From the NCBI GenBank assembly GCA_020912385.1, contig CP087208.1, positions 3,162,001 through 3,226,000 on the forward strand: DNA of 64,000 bases. Reading direction: 5' to 3'. Within the stretch, counting starts at the first letter, position 1, and each line of letters opens with the position of its first letter. The notes below the pieces were generated by a model. The model was not told where the DNA came from. It was given only the letters and a program-made list of their open reading frames with translations, and searched no databases. This document shows, in pieces, positions 1-11,786 of this stretch. The translations under genes were made by a program, and so were the position numbers. The DNA is from Neofusicoccum parvum (taxonomy: Eukaryota > Ascomycota > Dothideomycetes > Botryosphaeriales > Botryosphaeriaceae).

Positions 1-647
1 CTCACACCCAACAGGGCTACATCTCCCTCGCGCAAGCAAACTTCAATGCCTCGAACCGCGTCCGCTATGGCCAGGATTTCTACGACGAGCGCATGCAAGC
101 GCTGAGGCGTGTGTAAGAGCGCCCCGCCGCTTACCTCCGCGCGCACCAGCACAGCACACTGACACCCCGAACCCACAGAACCATCGAAGAAGAAAACTCC
201 AAACTCACCCGGACCCTCCGCCTCGCGGACCCCCCAACCGAGCCCGCCGACGCCGACACGCCCGCAGACGGCAGCGCAGACGAGCCCGGCAAATCGCCCA
301 GCGACCCAACCGACCCCGTCTCCGCCTCCGTCGCGAAGCTCGACCTCAACGACGAGCTCGACAACGACGGACCCGAGGACGACAGCAGCGCCAGCGTGGA
401 GAAGGACGGCAACAAGACGGCGGAAGCGCCCAAGACCCCGGCTGCGGACGGCAGAGGGCCTCGGCCGGACGACCCGATCCGCTGGTTCGGCATCCTCGTG
501 CCGCCGGCGCTGCGCTGCGCGCAGAGCAGCTTCGTGCGAGCGGTCGAGGGGCCGGTGCCGAGGATCGTGGGTCTGGCGGCGGAGCTGCGGGAGCTGGAGA
601 TTGAGGTTGGGAGGGCGAGGAAGGCGATTAGGAAAAGTTCGGGATGA
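1..647 (+). CDS. VMA22: VMA22/CCDC115-like V-ATPase assembly factor, 3' part
   Basis: The 5' end of this gene lies outside the window. Exons seen are about 15-112 (possibly starting earlier) and 179-647, with the intron 113-178 (GTAAGA...CACAG) leaving the frame intact. The coding part begins GYISLAQANFN and RYGQDFYDERMQALRRV, then has an acidic, low-complexity linker. It ends with the conserved block DPIRWFGILVPPALR and a short helical tail. This block is characteristic of fungal Vma22 and animal CCDC115, endoplasmic-reticulum proteins needed to assemble the Vo sector of the vacuolar H+-ATPase. That role is family knowledge. The assignment rests on the C-terminal motif and the predicted coiled helices. 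The next gene, deoC, is on the other strand about 1.6 kb away. Confidence 0.8.
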
Positions 648-2213
648 GGCCGTTTGGGAGGGGAACGTGTATGAGGCTTGCGCTGAGAAGCTGAGACGGA
701 GGGACGGCAGCAGTGCACTAGAGTGATCCAGTGGAGATTCCACGTTCTCTTCAGAAGGGCTCGAGATCTATTGATTGCCCATGGTGCGAGGTTGAGCGAG
801 GAATGGCCTGCGGTGAATGGCATGTCCCAAGAAGAGCGGAGCAGGGTTAGCAAAACAGAGGACGATGCGAGCAAACAGGATTTGGGAAAAGAAGTTACTC
901 TCCCTACTTCGATGTAATTGTGCCTGATTACGTCTTGCCTCACAGAATTGCATGCCGGTTCTGCTACATCGGTCAAAAATACCAACAACAACCCTTGTAT
1001 ACGGTGCATTCTCAACTAAGCAAACTCTTCGGACGTTCTGCTGCACTACCGAGTAGCATGGTATGACCTATTTTGCTGCTGAGAACCCATTATCTGTATC
1101 CTGAACAGAAATGCAACGGTTGGTGTCGGTAAAGCACCAAAGTCTGGGAAAGATCGTGTCCATATACACAGTGTTCAGATAGCTGCTCATCATGAGGCTA
1201 CTAAATCTTGATTCGGAGATTCGAAGCTGTATGAAGGCACCGATATTTCTAGAACCTTGTTCCTCCGAGTATGCCTCACACGAGCACGGTGGTGCTTTCT
1301 CTCGCCCACAGAACGAGGTTGACGAGTTTGAAACCAGCTTAATTTGTGTAACAGCGGCATCTCAACAATGAAAACCCCACCATAAAGCTTCAAAAAACGG
1401 CAGGCCTACTGAACAGGCACTTCTATGGGAAGTTTGTCCCGCATTCGAGCTGGCATGATTCTATTTAGATCAAGGACGGCGTAGTCAGTCAGGAAGTTCA
1501 CCAAGGAAAAAATGTTCGAGGAGGTGCTAGAGAAAGTCACCAGACTACTGCATAACAGTGAAGGGGCAAGAGGGAGAAAAAAGCAAAACTGTAGGCGCCC
1601 GACTTTCTTTGGAAGCGGCTTGCTACAGAAACCTAACCTCATCTTTCAGGGGGGCGGTTTTTTGTGGACTTGGGTTGTTTGTAGGGTTAGGTTGTTTGTG
1701 GACTTGGGTTGTTTGTAGGGTTAGGTTGTTTGTGGACTTGGGTTGTTTGTAGAGTTGAGTTGTTTGTGGATTTGGAGTTGTTTGTAGAAATGTTGCTTGT
1801 GGAAATGTTGTTTGTGGAATAGTTGTTGTTCTGGTTGTTCGTGCCGAATCGGGATAATCTCAGATCAAGGTTAGCAAGCTCTTCTTAGTCAATCTCTAGT
1901 ACTTACCATACAGCTATAACGCCGCATCTCCATGCTCCCCCGAATGCAAGCTCCCTAGCACCCGAGGGCGATAAGAGGGAACCAGAGTTTTGACTTCATA
2001 TAAGGAACCTTAACATTGACCACCAGCAACTGTTTTGACCGTAGGTCACCGCCTCAGTTCACTGCGTACACGACCCCGACCCGTCTCCCGATCAAAATAG
2101 AAATCGATCAGACATCTCTAAAACGAGGCTTTTTCATAGGATAATAGTTATACCTACACGACCAGGGGCCTGAGACAGCTCTCAGCGAAGTGACTTCACT
2201 CTCACCTCTCCAC
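648..2213. other. intergenic region, convergent 3' ends
   Basis: This lies between the VMA22-like stop and the deoC stop. I see no supported gene. Small open frames here lack homology or splice logic. The only distinct structure is the minisatellite at about 1661-1835. Confidence 0.6.
1661..1835. repeat. 34-bp minisatellite with TTAGG-like motif, decaying at its 3' side
   Basis: Two identical 34-bp units (1661-1694 and 1695-1728) are followed by a unit with two changes (1729-1762) and then by increasingly divergent copies. Each unit is two related 17-bp halves beginning TTTGTGG and TTTGTAGGG. One half carries TAGGGTTAGG, which resembles the fungal telomere repeat TTAGGG but is not a tandem hexamer array. 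It lies in non-coding DNA. Confidence 0.85.
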
Positions 2214-3591
2214 CTAATACCCACCCGCACCCTCCTCCCTCTTCCCCTCCCCCACCACCCCATCCGCGCCCACCACCTCCCTCGCGTCCTTCAAAATCGC
2301 GACCCCAGAACTCGTCCCGATCCTCTCCGCGCCGGCCGTCAGCATCTCCCTCGCGCTGGCCAACCCCCTCACGCCGCCGCTGGCCTTGACCCACATCCTG
2401 CCCTCGCCCTCGCCCCTGCCCACGGCCTTGATGGCGGCCTTCATCGTCCTCACGTCCTCGACCGACGCGCCGCGCCCGTTGAACCCGGTGCTGGTCTTGA
2501 CGCAGTCGAGCCCCGCGAAGGCGGCCAGCGTCGTCGCGGCGACGATGTCGGACGGCTGCAGCTGGCTGGTCTCGAGGATGAGCTTGACCGGCGTCGGCGA
2601 CGTGGCGGCGCGGATGGCGACGAGCTCGTCGAACACGGCGGCGTAGGAGCGCGACAGGAGCTGCGGGTAGTTGATGACGACGTCGAGCTCGGTGGCGCCG
2701 GCGGTGATGGCGGACGTGGCTTCCCTGGGTGGCGGTGGATCAGTGGGGGGAGGTACGCAGGTGTTTTTTGTCTTCTTCTTTATCGAGGTGTGGTGGCGGA
2801 TGATGTCTCGAAGAATTGAGTGTGGGAGAAAGGCTTACTTGATTTTGGCCTCGGTGTCGTAGGTGCCCTCGTGGAAGCCGACGACGCAGGCTACGCCGAC
2901 GCCGGTGCCCTTGAGGTTGGAGACGGCGCGGGGGACCCAGTTCAAGCGCACGCATACGGTCTGTGTGAGCGGCAAGTTAGATATTTTACACTGCTTTGCG
3001 TGTAAAACAAGAAAGGCAGAAGGGAAAAAGCGAGTATACACTGAGATGTAGACTTCGTTATGCTTATTCATATGGTGGAAGGTGCTTCTCTTCTTAGACA
3101 CCAAACTTTCGAACTTTTTCTCATGGCAAAAGCGTACAACTTGAAGGGAGAAGACAGGTGATATAAGCATGTCATTGAGAAGAGAGCAATATTGGGGAAG
3201 GAAAAGAAAGAAGAACAGCAGAGGGAGGTTTCAGATTAACAGACAAAATAGAAAAGCAGTAGCCCACAGTATAAAGGCACAAGGACAATATTGATCTCCA
3301 TTCTAAAGCAAGAGCAGCGAACACGTTCGAGGTCTGTCAGGTGAAAGTGAGCAATTCTCAACGTACCGCGAACTTGTCCGTCTTCGCCTCCTCGCACAAC
3401 GCATCAATCTGCGCTTCCGTCGCATCGAGCTTCAGGAGCGTGTGGTCGACCGTCTTGGCCAGGCTCTCGCACGTGAGCTTCGACACGAGGCCCTGGCCAC
3501 TGGCCTCGTCGATCACCAGCTTGCTCTGCGTCTCCTCGGCCAGCTTCTGCCAGTCGGCATCAGAGGAGGGAACGGACGAGATGAGCGGCAT
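2214..3591 (-). CDS. deoC: deoxyribose-phosphate aldolase (DeoC/DERA)
   Basis: Three exons on the minus strand (3591-3367, 2960-2839, 2724-2214) encode 285 residues. The enzyme cleaves 2-deoxyribose 5-phosphate to acetaldehyde and glyceraldehyde 3-phosphate in deoxynucleoside breakdown. The Schiff-base lysine is Lys192 in DCVKTSTGF. The second active-site lysine is Lys229 in WVKASGGVRG, and the active-site aspartate is Asp130 in TELDVVINYP. Other DERA marks are VDHTLLKLDAT near the N terminus and TVCVRLNWVP. I chose the start at 3591 (context gccaccATG) over an in-frame ATG 21 nt upstream because of its better context. The fold is a TIM barrel, complete at both ends. The introns have GTACGT/CACAG and GTAAGC/CCCAG borders. 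No other nucleoside-catabolism gene is adjacent. Confidence 0.95.
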
Positions 3592-4522
3592 GGTGGCTGA
3601 TTTTCCCAGCAAGGTTGAGCAAAAACGGATGTGTGGATGAGGGCTGGGTTTGGGCTGGGGATTGCAACTGCTTGTTGTGAGGCAGTTTGCGCAGTGAGGG
3701 GAGCGCTAGCTTTCGAAGGTGGGATGGCGTGGAAAAAAAACCGTGGCTTGCACGCGGGGAAGCATGCCTCTTTAAAACTTTCAAGAGCCTGGATACGCCG
3801 TTGCGGCGAAAAATAAAAGCAGCGGGCACGTGGGAAAGCGACGACACGGGCGCCGCAAAGTGCCAGATGCAGCAGGTGGGACCTGCGTTCCTGTGGCATT
3901 TCGCTGCAACGAGTTTAGCTGTGGGGTGGTCGAGGCGGAGATAGACTGGAGACGCACCGGCTGTCGGTGGGCGCCGGTGGCCGACAGCGTCTGGGTGCCT
4001 CATTCGCTACGCGCTCGTTACATCGTCACGGGCCAGGCGGAGCACGCAAAAGTTTGGTTGACAGCTTGTGTTACAAGAAAGACCGCAAGAGCATGTTGTA
4101 GGTATCCTCGATGCTACAAACGGGTCCTCGCCTCCAGGCAACGGAGGCTCATGCGAATGTCATCATCTCCCCTCCCAGCATGCGTTATACACAAAAGCAG
4201 AGAGGAAAAAGGAAGGGAAGGAGAGAGCTTTGACGCGCCAGAACCGACAGCACACGCGGAGAAGAAAGCGTAATCATGTCGCCAAGATATCCGGAACTCC
4301 CGATTTTGTTCTGTTCAGCCGCTTTGCAGCAGTGCTGGCTTGCTTCGCATTCGGTAACCAGGATGGATTCCCTCTTCTATCCTGCAAGGTGATCCCGTGT
4401 GGTCTCTAACACGCCATTTTTGAAAAGCCATGAATTTCGTGTCCCTTGGAGAAGCAACCGCCACCGCCGTAGATTTTTCACACCACGCCCTGCACTGCCC
4501 CTAGCTCATTGCGGCGAGCTGT
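3592..4522. other. intergenic: deoC upstream and RPS27 downstream
   Basis: This 931-bp stretch holds the promoter side of deoC and the 3' flank of the eS27 gene. I see no open frame with recognisable protein features and no RNA gene. Confidence 0.5.
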
Positions 4523-5049
4523 TTACTTCCTCCTGAAAGAGCAGCCCTCGGTGAGGCGGGCCTTGCCACCGGTGGGCTGGCAAAGGACTTGCGAGCAGCC
4601 CTGGCACACGACGACGGTCTGGGCGTGCGAGAAGACGGTGGTGATGGTGAAGCAGCCGGGGCACTTGACGTCCATGAAGAAGGAGCGGGGGCCCGGGACA
4701 AGAGTCTGCAGGCGGGTCAGCCGATGCTCAGCGTGCCGGAGACTGCAGGATGCCAACCTTGAGCTTGTGCTTGCGGGACTCGGCCGCGGGAGTAGGGTTG
4801 AGAAGGTCAACGGCGAGAACCTGCCAGCGGAAAAAAATGTCAGCACCGTGCTCGCGTCGTGTCCGTGTCGCATCGCCGCATGCGGCCCCGATGGACTCAA
4901 GCCGGCCGAAAGTCGTCCCCGTTGCAGAAGCAAACGCGTATCGTCGTGGGCGGTGGGCGGTCGTGTCGAGGTCGTGTGCTTCGTGCAGCGGATCGATTCG
5001 CCACCGTCTCCTCCTCTTGCGGGCGCGTGGAGAGGGTCAGGCTCACCAT
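4523..5049 (-). CDS. RPS27: 40S ribosomal protein eS27
   Basis: Three coding exons on the minus strand: 5049-5047 (the ATG alone), 4820-4758 and 4705-4523. Together they encode 82 residues, the same size as the yeast protein. Exon 2 gives [21 protein letters not shown] minus its last residue class, and exon 3 starts [18 protein letters not shown]. The C4 zinc ribbon is CPGC and, 18 residues on, CQGC, followed by [20 protein letters not shown]. The first intron (226 nt, donor GTGAGC) begins immediately after the initiator codon. The second has donor GTTGGC and acceptor CTGCAG. The protein is a structural component of the small ribosomal subunit. Isolation of the ATG in its own coding exon makes the start a splicing-dependent inference, but exon 2 has no other in-frame start. 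Confidence 0.93.
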
Positions 5050-6754
5050 CTTGACTGTTGTCGAGGATCACTGGATTGCTGTTTCCTTGGCTGGTCGGCG
5101 CGGAGGCGTTTGGAAATGGGAGCAGCGGGTGCAGGTGATAGTCGATGGGATTCCGGAGGGAAGAAGAGCGCAGGCAAGGCGGCCGGTCGGTTGTTAAAAC
5201 CCGCAGAGTGGTGCGAAGTGCCCTCGCCAACTTTCCCGCTTTGGGCCACTAGCGCCGAAATTGAGAACCCTCGCGCCTGAGCATCTGCTGCGCGACCGCG
5301 CCACCGGACCGTCACTGCCTGCAAAATCCCAATGCGTCTTCTCAATGATTCTGTCGGCCTCGTGGACCCACGGCTGGTTTGCGGCGCTGGCGAGCGCAAC
5401 CCCGAAGCGTCTGCAGGGGGCGTAGACTCGCCGCCCCGTGACCAGCGCCGCCCAGACTACGCTCGCGACCTGGCCGCTGCGTTTGCCTTCTCCTGCCGTG
5501 TGGCCTGGAATATTTCACGAGATCATCCTGACGTCTTAGCTGCGCGGCCGACATCTTCAATGCGCCTGTGCCGGCCGCAATTGATGAACGCTGTCCTTCT
5601 GCGCCTCCAGTAGCACCCTGATGGCCCGAATCTTCCCCAGCAAGAGCTCCGCCCACTTGATCATTAAAAACACTATCTTGACACAAGCGCGACAGGGTCT
5701 CTTTCTGCATTCTGATCGCCCCGGCTGCATGCTGAAAGTGGGAGGGCCACCGTCTGGCACCCGCCGAGGAAGTTCACCGCCTTTACGCCCCAGTGCAATG
5801 CTGTTCTGGGACTCGATCCGCCTCTTTGACCCAGCTAAATTGGCTGGCTCAACGTTTCGTAGTTTGTCATGTCTGACTCAAGACTCGCATTCCATGGATA
5901 CGTGATTTGCTGGCAAAGAAGGGCAACGGCATAGCTACGGGAAGGACCTCTAGAGGCCGAAGCTTTCATCTAGAAGAAATGTGTAGATAGCATTGACGCT
6001 TAATGCAATTCCGCGTCTGCATGACTGCTTCAATTTTCAATGTGTAGGGCGTCGTACTGCTGCTAAGACTTACACAAGGTTCCTTCACCCAAAACTTGAC
6101 ATCTGTCCTGTCGGTCTTTTGGGCAAGCGAAGCCGCCAGCACCCGAAACCCCGCAGCAGGATCATGAAGTCATGACCCGAGGAAGCTGAGGATACACTCT
6201 GACAAGGACAGGTGTGTTGATAATTCACCTCCGTCTCTGATGCCCACAGGGTCGGTAAATGACTTTGACAGGCACTAGAGGTAAATGCTTAGAGAATCTA
6301 TAGCGGTCCTCGCGCTGCTGTAGGATTATATGTACTCGAACAATCTGATTAAGGTCGACGTCTCATACAGTCCTTGTGCATATCATATTCTTTCAGAATT
6401 CGGACCTCTACGCCTCTTGAGTCCTCCCAAGCAAAGGGTGTAGTGGCCGCCTTTGACCATTGTTGATAAATTGGCTGTGTCTAAGAGAGCGGTGCCTGGC
6501 TCTTCGACGGCGTGCAAATCCCCGTACGTTGATTCGACATGGCGCACTTCCCTGTACGGATCGCGGCAAGTATCCGTGCGTCACGCATCTCGGCCTCCGG
6601 AGCTTCTCCAATATTTTGCCAAAGGCCTCTCTCACCTCGGCCTATTCTTTCTCCTCGCCTCCACGCCCATTCATACGCTTCCACCTTTGCGCAACCGCCG
6701 CTCCCCCCTTGAAGCTCCATCTCAACAACCACAAACCTCACAACACCAGCAACC
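5050..6754. other. intergenic, divergent promoters
   Basis: This 1.7-kb spacer separates RPS27 (-) and MIX17 (+). The half next to RPS27 is GC-rich with overlapping open frames on both strands that have no family features. The middle is AT-richer. I see no supported gene. Confidence 0.5.
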
Positions 6755-7459
6755 ATGCCTCGTCAATCCCGCGGCTCCGCTCCTCCCCGTCGCTCCGCGC
6801 CCGCGCCGGCGCCCGCCAGGCCCGCCGTCGCGCCGCCGCAGCCGCCTCACCAGCAGGCCCGCCCTGCTTCGACCGCTGCCCACCCGCCTGCCGCCCAGCA
6901 GGCTCCGCCGCAGCAGATGCAGGCGCCGCAACAGCAGGGCCCCGGTCTCTTCGGCCAGATGGCCAGCACCGCTGCGTGAGTAGTCCCACACCCGCCCGGA
7001 CGAGACAAGTGAAGAGGACGAACAAGCCAAGAGCGCTTGGTCGCAATCATCGCCACCATCGCCGCCGCGCTTGAAGACGCGCGGGCGCATCTGGTGTTCC
7101 TGTCAGCACGAGGGTGGCGCGAGCAGTAGCCGCAAAGAACAAAACCGACAACTGCACAAAGAACAGACGCTAACGCCATCTTCTCTCCACGCAGCGGTGT
7201 CGCCGTCGGCTCTTCCATCGGCCACGCCATCGGCGGCTTCTTCGGCGGCGGCAGCTCCTCCGCGCCCGCCGAGGCGCAGCAGCAGCAGACGGCCGTCGAC
7301 AGCTACAGCCAGCAGCAGCAGAACGGCGCCTCGGGCGCGTGCGCGCAGGACATTGGCAACTTCAGGCGGTGCATGGACGAGAACCAGGGCTCGCTGACCA
7401 TCTGCGGCTGGTACCTCGACCAGCTGAAGGCGTGCCAGCAGGCCGCGAGCCAGTACTAA
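6755..7459 (+). CDS. MIX17: CHCH-domain mitochondrial protein (Mix17/CHCHD2-CHCHD10 family)
   Basis: Two exons (6755-6975 and 7195-7459) encode 161 residues. The N-terminal half is basic then rich in Ala, Pro and Gln. It is followed by a glycine-rich hydrophobic stretch (GVAVGSSIGHAIGGFFGG), typical of this family. The C terminus has a twin CX9C motif: CAQDIGNFRRC and CGWYLDQLKAC. Such proteins are oxidised by Mia40 in the mitochondrial intermembrane space. Yeast Mix17 and human CHCHD2/CHCHD10 are the known relatives and affect cristae and respiration. The ATG is preceded by gcaacc. The 219-nt intron interrupts the stretch just before the hydrophobic segment (GTGAGT donor, CGCAG acceptor). 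Confidence 0.9.
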
Positions 7460-9357
7460 GGAAAGGCGGATCGGGAGTGCGCTGAAAGTTAGGGCACAAG
7501 CAGTGGAGGAGAAAACACTGGAAGATTCGGGTGCATTCGGACGCCTGGGAAGGATGAGCAGGATACTGGAGTGTTATTGTAACATATGAACCTGGTAACA
7601 AAAGGCCAAAAAAAAAATGTCCACTCTACTGCTAATATCTACAATCCTCCGCGCTTTTACCCTTCTCCTGCTGAACTCTTAATCTTCATGTTTCTTTTCT
7701 GGAGAAGTATGGACTTGCATCTCGCCACGGGTATTCTCAAATACACTCTGTTGTTTTGGCGGAACCAGGAATAGCTTATTGAATTTTTATCTCATGAGGG
7801 CGGGAGCCTTGGAGGTAAAGTGCAACCTTCAGAATCCCCGTCCGCTTTCAAAATCTAATCCCTTGCCCGGTTTTTGTTCTACAATTTCTTTCTGGTTACA
7901 TCTGAGCTTTGCCGACTTGGGGTTGTTGTGTTTTGCCCTACCACGAGCCTCTCTTGTCCAACGTCCTGATTGTTTACATGACGATGCACTTCCTGAAAAC
8001 CTTGGTCATATCATTGGAGTCGTAGATGTTCCTGGTGTTCATTCTGAAAAAGTGGGTTGTTTTTGCGTTTCTGACAGGAAACCTCGAAAGTGTATAGCGA
8101 GTGAGTTGTAGAAAAGAGTGACTTGATTGAGATAGTTGTTTGGTGAGAGAATATCTACTGAGGGTCGAGGGACATGGTCGTACTTATATGCGAAAAGGAC
8201 GGCAACGGAAACGAGACGAGTGCGCGAGGTAGGACCAGTCATTGTTCTCACACGGGAATGGCCATGCTACGGGTGGACAAAGAGATATGGGGCTCTAGAA
8301 CTCAACTGGGATTTGTGAGGGTGGATGTTCTTGTTGCGAAAGTACACGCTGGTGAGAAAAACCAGGACAAGTGTTGAAAGTCGGCATGGAAATGCCTGTC
8401 CTGGGAAATGATGGACAAAAGACAACGGCGGAACAATATCAAGGAGGGAACAATAGTAAGAAAAGAGCAACAATGGTGAAAAAAAGAGAGACAATATCAA
8501 GGGTCTCTTAGAGCTTATACGTCTGGATTTTTGTCATCTGCTTCTACACGTACCGACTCGTCGAATCCCCATGCTTCAAACCACATTCGTGGCGGTGGGA
8601 ACTGTAAAGCAGGACAAGAAAGTGTATGAACGCCTTTATCCTTGGTTCTGTATTTTTGGATCGTGTACAATGGTCTATTGTTCCAGTTAATGCGTAGAAA
8701 GCGAACATGTGGGATTTCCGAACGTATGAGGGTGCTACGATACCCGGCCATTGTCCTAATCAGGAAATGCAATTGGTGTATCGTTACCTGTACCCATGAC
8801 TCGGCGAGAAGAACACAACCGGAACCCGTTCGAGGCGATTGATGCCGTGTGGCATTTTTCCTGCAGACTAGTAGTGAAGATCGCTTGAATTGATTAGGTC
8901 GTTCACGAAAGGGTTGCTAAACATGCCACACAAGCTCGTCATCTTTTACACGAGTCAGTGCGCAGGGAACCCTGGCATCAAATATTTCGGTGTGCCATAT
9001 TTGACAAAGAACGCATTCTTGTGGGCTAGGCAAAGCGATGTTAGGGTGTAGAGCATTATCAGACATTTCCAGAAGACGGGAATCAAACAACGCTGAATTA
9101 CTATTCTCTGATAGATACGCGTTTTGAGGATATCAAGCAATGAATTTTTTTTATTCCAAGTTGCGGAGGCATGCTCCAACAGGGAATTGCCAGCCATAAA
9201 GTAGGGTCGTAACAGAACCGGGGCACCTTTTTTGATTTGCATATCTACTTTTCCCAGATATGCTTCTTGCCGGACACCATGCTGAGGTAGAATCCCATGC
9301 CCCAATTTCAGAAACCGAACCCGTTCGACCGACCCGCCGTCATGATTTTCGAGTAAT
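7460..9357. other. intergenic, 1.9 kb
   Basis: This holds the 3' flanks of MIX17 (+) and RPS9 (-). It is AT-richer than its neighbours. Short frames on both strands (for example a minus frame near 8515-8772) show no recognisable domain or consistent exon joins. I see no supported gene. Confidence 0.5.
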
Positions 9358-10147
9358 TTACTCCTCGTCCTCCTCCTCGCCGGCGTCGTCACCCTTCGCG
9401 GCAGCGGCGGCCTTCTTTCTCCTGACACGGCCGGGGCGGCCACCACCGAAGGGCGAGGTAAGGGCGAAGTCGATGTGCTTCTGGGAGTCGAGACGGACAA
9501 CGAAGGAGGGAACGTTGACGATCTGCTTGCCGACACTGCAATACCATGTCAGATCTGATGCCGCGCCATTGGGGTGCGCAAAGTCGAGCGATGCTTACCG
9601 GATGTGCCTCTGCTTGATCAGGACACGAGCGTGGTGGATGGACTTGGCGAGGCCGAGCTTGTAGACGCAGGTCTGGAGACGGCGCTCCAAGAAATCCTCG
9701 ACCTTAAGGGCCAAGACGTAATCGAGCTTCATGCGGGACTCGTCGAGGACACCGACACGGACGAGACGGCGAATCAAGGCGTTACCCTCGAAAAGACGCT
9801 TGGGGTCCTTCTCGTCGAGCGTGAGCAGCTGACTGCGCAATTGTCAGCTTGGATGTTCGATTGTGGTGTGTGGAACTTTTTTCGTGGTGCACGTACCGGG
9901 CAGCACGACGGATCTTGGAGAGGGTGAGCTGGACGCGCCAGACCTCGCGCTTGTTGCGCAGGCCATACTCGCCGACAATCTTCAGTTCAGAGTCCCTACC
10001 CAACAGCCAATTAATCAACCATTCTCAACGACTTAAGCGGAGGGCGAGCCTCGCTCAGTGGCCGCGAGAGAGAGCAACGTACAGACGCGCGGACTCGAAC
10101 GGACGGCGCGGGACCTTGTAGGTCTTGGAGTAACTCCTGGGAGCCAT
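9358..10147 (-). CDS. RPS9: 40S ribosomal protein uS4 (Rps9)
   Basis: Four exons on the minus strand (10147-10083, 9995-9897, 9832-9599, 9535-9358) encode 191 residues. The protein starts [18 protein letters not shown], then has [19 protein letters not shown]. The S4 RNA-binding domain is in the middle ([18 protein letters not shown], then [20 protein letters not shown]). The tail is basic then acidic, ending GEEEDEE. uS4 binds 18S rRNA early in small-subunit assembly and is important for decoding accuracy. All introns are GT-AG (donors GTACGT, GTACGT, GTAAGC). It shares a 311-bp upstream region with RPL21 on the opposite strand. Confidence 0.96.
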
Positions 10148-10458
10148 GGTTGCGTCTCGTCGGAGTTGGAGGGGGAGAGGCGGTGGTCGTCGTCGTTGTC
10201 GTGAGGCGGAGGACGAGGGTCGCGGAGTTGGTGCTTTTCGCGCGGGTGTGGGTTCGCTTGTCGGCGAAACCAGTTTAGCCGACGGCGGCCACTGATGATT
10301 TTGAACATCGCAACTCCCGCCGCCCGCGCTTGCAACGAGACGACGGCGACGCCAGCAACAAACCTCGACCTCCCAACTTCCCTCCGTACGTGCGCACTCG
10401 ACCTCCACCGCTCCGTGCCACCGCAACTGACGCTCCCGCTAGCCACAACACCGTCGCA
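10148..10458. promoter_or_regulatory. shared divergent promoter region of RPS9 and RPL21
   Basis: Two ribosomal protein genes diverge from this 311-bp gap, measured from start codon to start codon, so it must hold both core promoters and both 5' leaders. I could not assign a specific factor site by eye. Co-regulation is inferred. Confidence 0.6.
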
Positions 10459-11056
10459 ATGGGTCACTCCGCAGGTCTCCGCGCTGGCACCAGATATGCC
10501 TTCAGCCGTGGCTTCAAGCAGCGCGGCGCCATCCCGCTGTCCACCTACCTGAAGACCTACAAGTGAGCTGCGCTGCCGGCCTGTTCTAAGTTGCGCTGTT
10601 CTGACGCGATTATGCAGGGTCGGTGACATCGTCGACGTTGTCGCGAACGGTGCCATCCAGAAGGGGTCAGTCCAGCCCGCGGAAATTGTGTGAGGCATGA
10701 ATTTGGAGTCTGACCGGTTCTGCAGCATGCCCTACAAGGTCTACCACGGCAAGACCGGCGTCATCTACAATGTCACCAAGTCCTCGGTCGGTGTTATCCT
10801 CTACAAGCAGGTCGGCAACCGCTACATCGAGAAGCGCATCAACGTCCGCGTTGAGCACGTCCGCCACTCCCGCTCCCGCGACGAGTTCCTCCACCGTGTC
10901 AAGGAGAACGCCGCCAGGAGGAAGGCCGCCAAGGCCGAGGGCAAGAGCGTCCAGCTCAAGAGGCAGCCCGCTCTCCCCAGGGACGCCAGGACCATCAGCC
11001 TGAAGGACAACCTGCCCGAGACCATCACTCCCATCCCGTACGAGACCACGATCTAA
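10459..11056 (+). CDS. RPL21: 60S ribosomal protein eL21
   Basis: Three exons (10459-10562, 10618-10665, 10726-11056) encode 160 residues, equal to the yeast protein. The start is MGHSAGLRAGTRYAFSRGF. The KOW-like SH3 fold region contains VGDIVDVVANGAIQKGMP and KVYHGKTGVIYNVT. The C terminus contains VRVEHVRHSRSRDEFL and ends PETITPIPYETTI. It is a structural protein of the large subunit near the exit side of the 5S RNP. Both introns are short (55 and 60 nt) with donors GTGAGC and GTCAGT. The first one lies just after residue 34. Confidence 0.96.
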
Positions 11057-11786
11057 GGAGGTGAACGGGGTGAAGGGAGTGGTTGAAGTTAGGTCGGATA
11101 CAGTATGGGCATGGCTCTGGCGCTGTTTACTTAGGGACATCATGCTTCAGTCCTGAAAAAAATTCAATATTCTGGATTCCCCCAATTTCTTTTGACGGAG
11201 GTGATGTCGAAGCACCCGGATGGGGCTGCGCCAATCATGGCTGCGATTTTCGATCCGACTACGATTGAATCGATGTGGATATTCCGATCGTGCCTCTGTC
11301 ATCTGATCCCCCGCCAGAAGAACTCTATACAGCAAGCTATTTGGAATTCTTTGTGACAAAGCGCATCTGATGTCCGATATTTGAAATACGTCTGAAACCC
11401 GAACTCGAACCTTTGTACGACCCTTTGCTACACTCAAGACTAATGTACTTACAATATTCAAACAGCAACTCACAACAGAAACGGGGGTACTCGGCATACT
11501 TGAAGCAGAACATGAATGAATAGACAAGGCAGGAGAAAAGAAAGAACACCAACTCTGAAATGCACGTTGGTTTTTGCCCATCTACAGGAATATCAACGCA
11601 AAAATAGAAAAAGCAAAGCCTCCACCCAAACCCAATCAAGCAATTGTGACGCAGATGCTATGATCAGCGCCATGTAGCAGCTGAGTACGCCTCCAACTCC
11701 GATGACCGGCGGTGAAGGTATCTACCGGGTAAAAAATCAAAAGGAAATAATTAAGGTGCCTGATCCATCCGCTTGGCACCTCGCAC
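11057..11786. other. intergenic, convergent 3' flanks
   Basis: This lies between the RPL21 stop (+) and the RHO3 stop (-). It is AT-rich with no supported gene, and probably holds both 3' UTRs. Confidence 0.5.

Noticed and set aside
1680..1730. TTAGGG-like sequence taken as a chromosome end
   Set aside because: It is part of a 34-bp repeat and not a hexamer array, and housekeeping genes continue on both sides.
8515..8950. Minus-strand fragments (FPPPRMWFEAWGFDES and an upstream ATG frame) as a small gene
   Set aside because: Candidate splice sites do not join the two frames, and no family is recognised.
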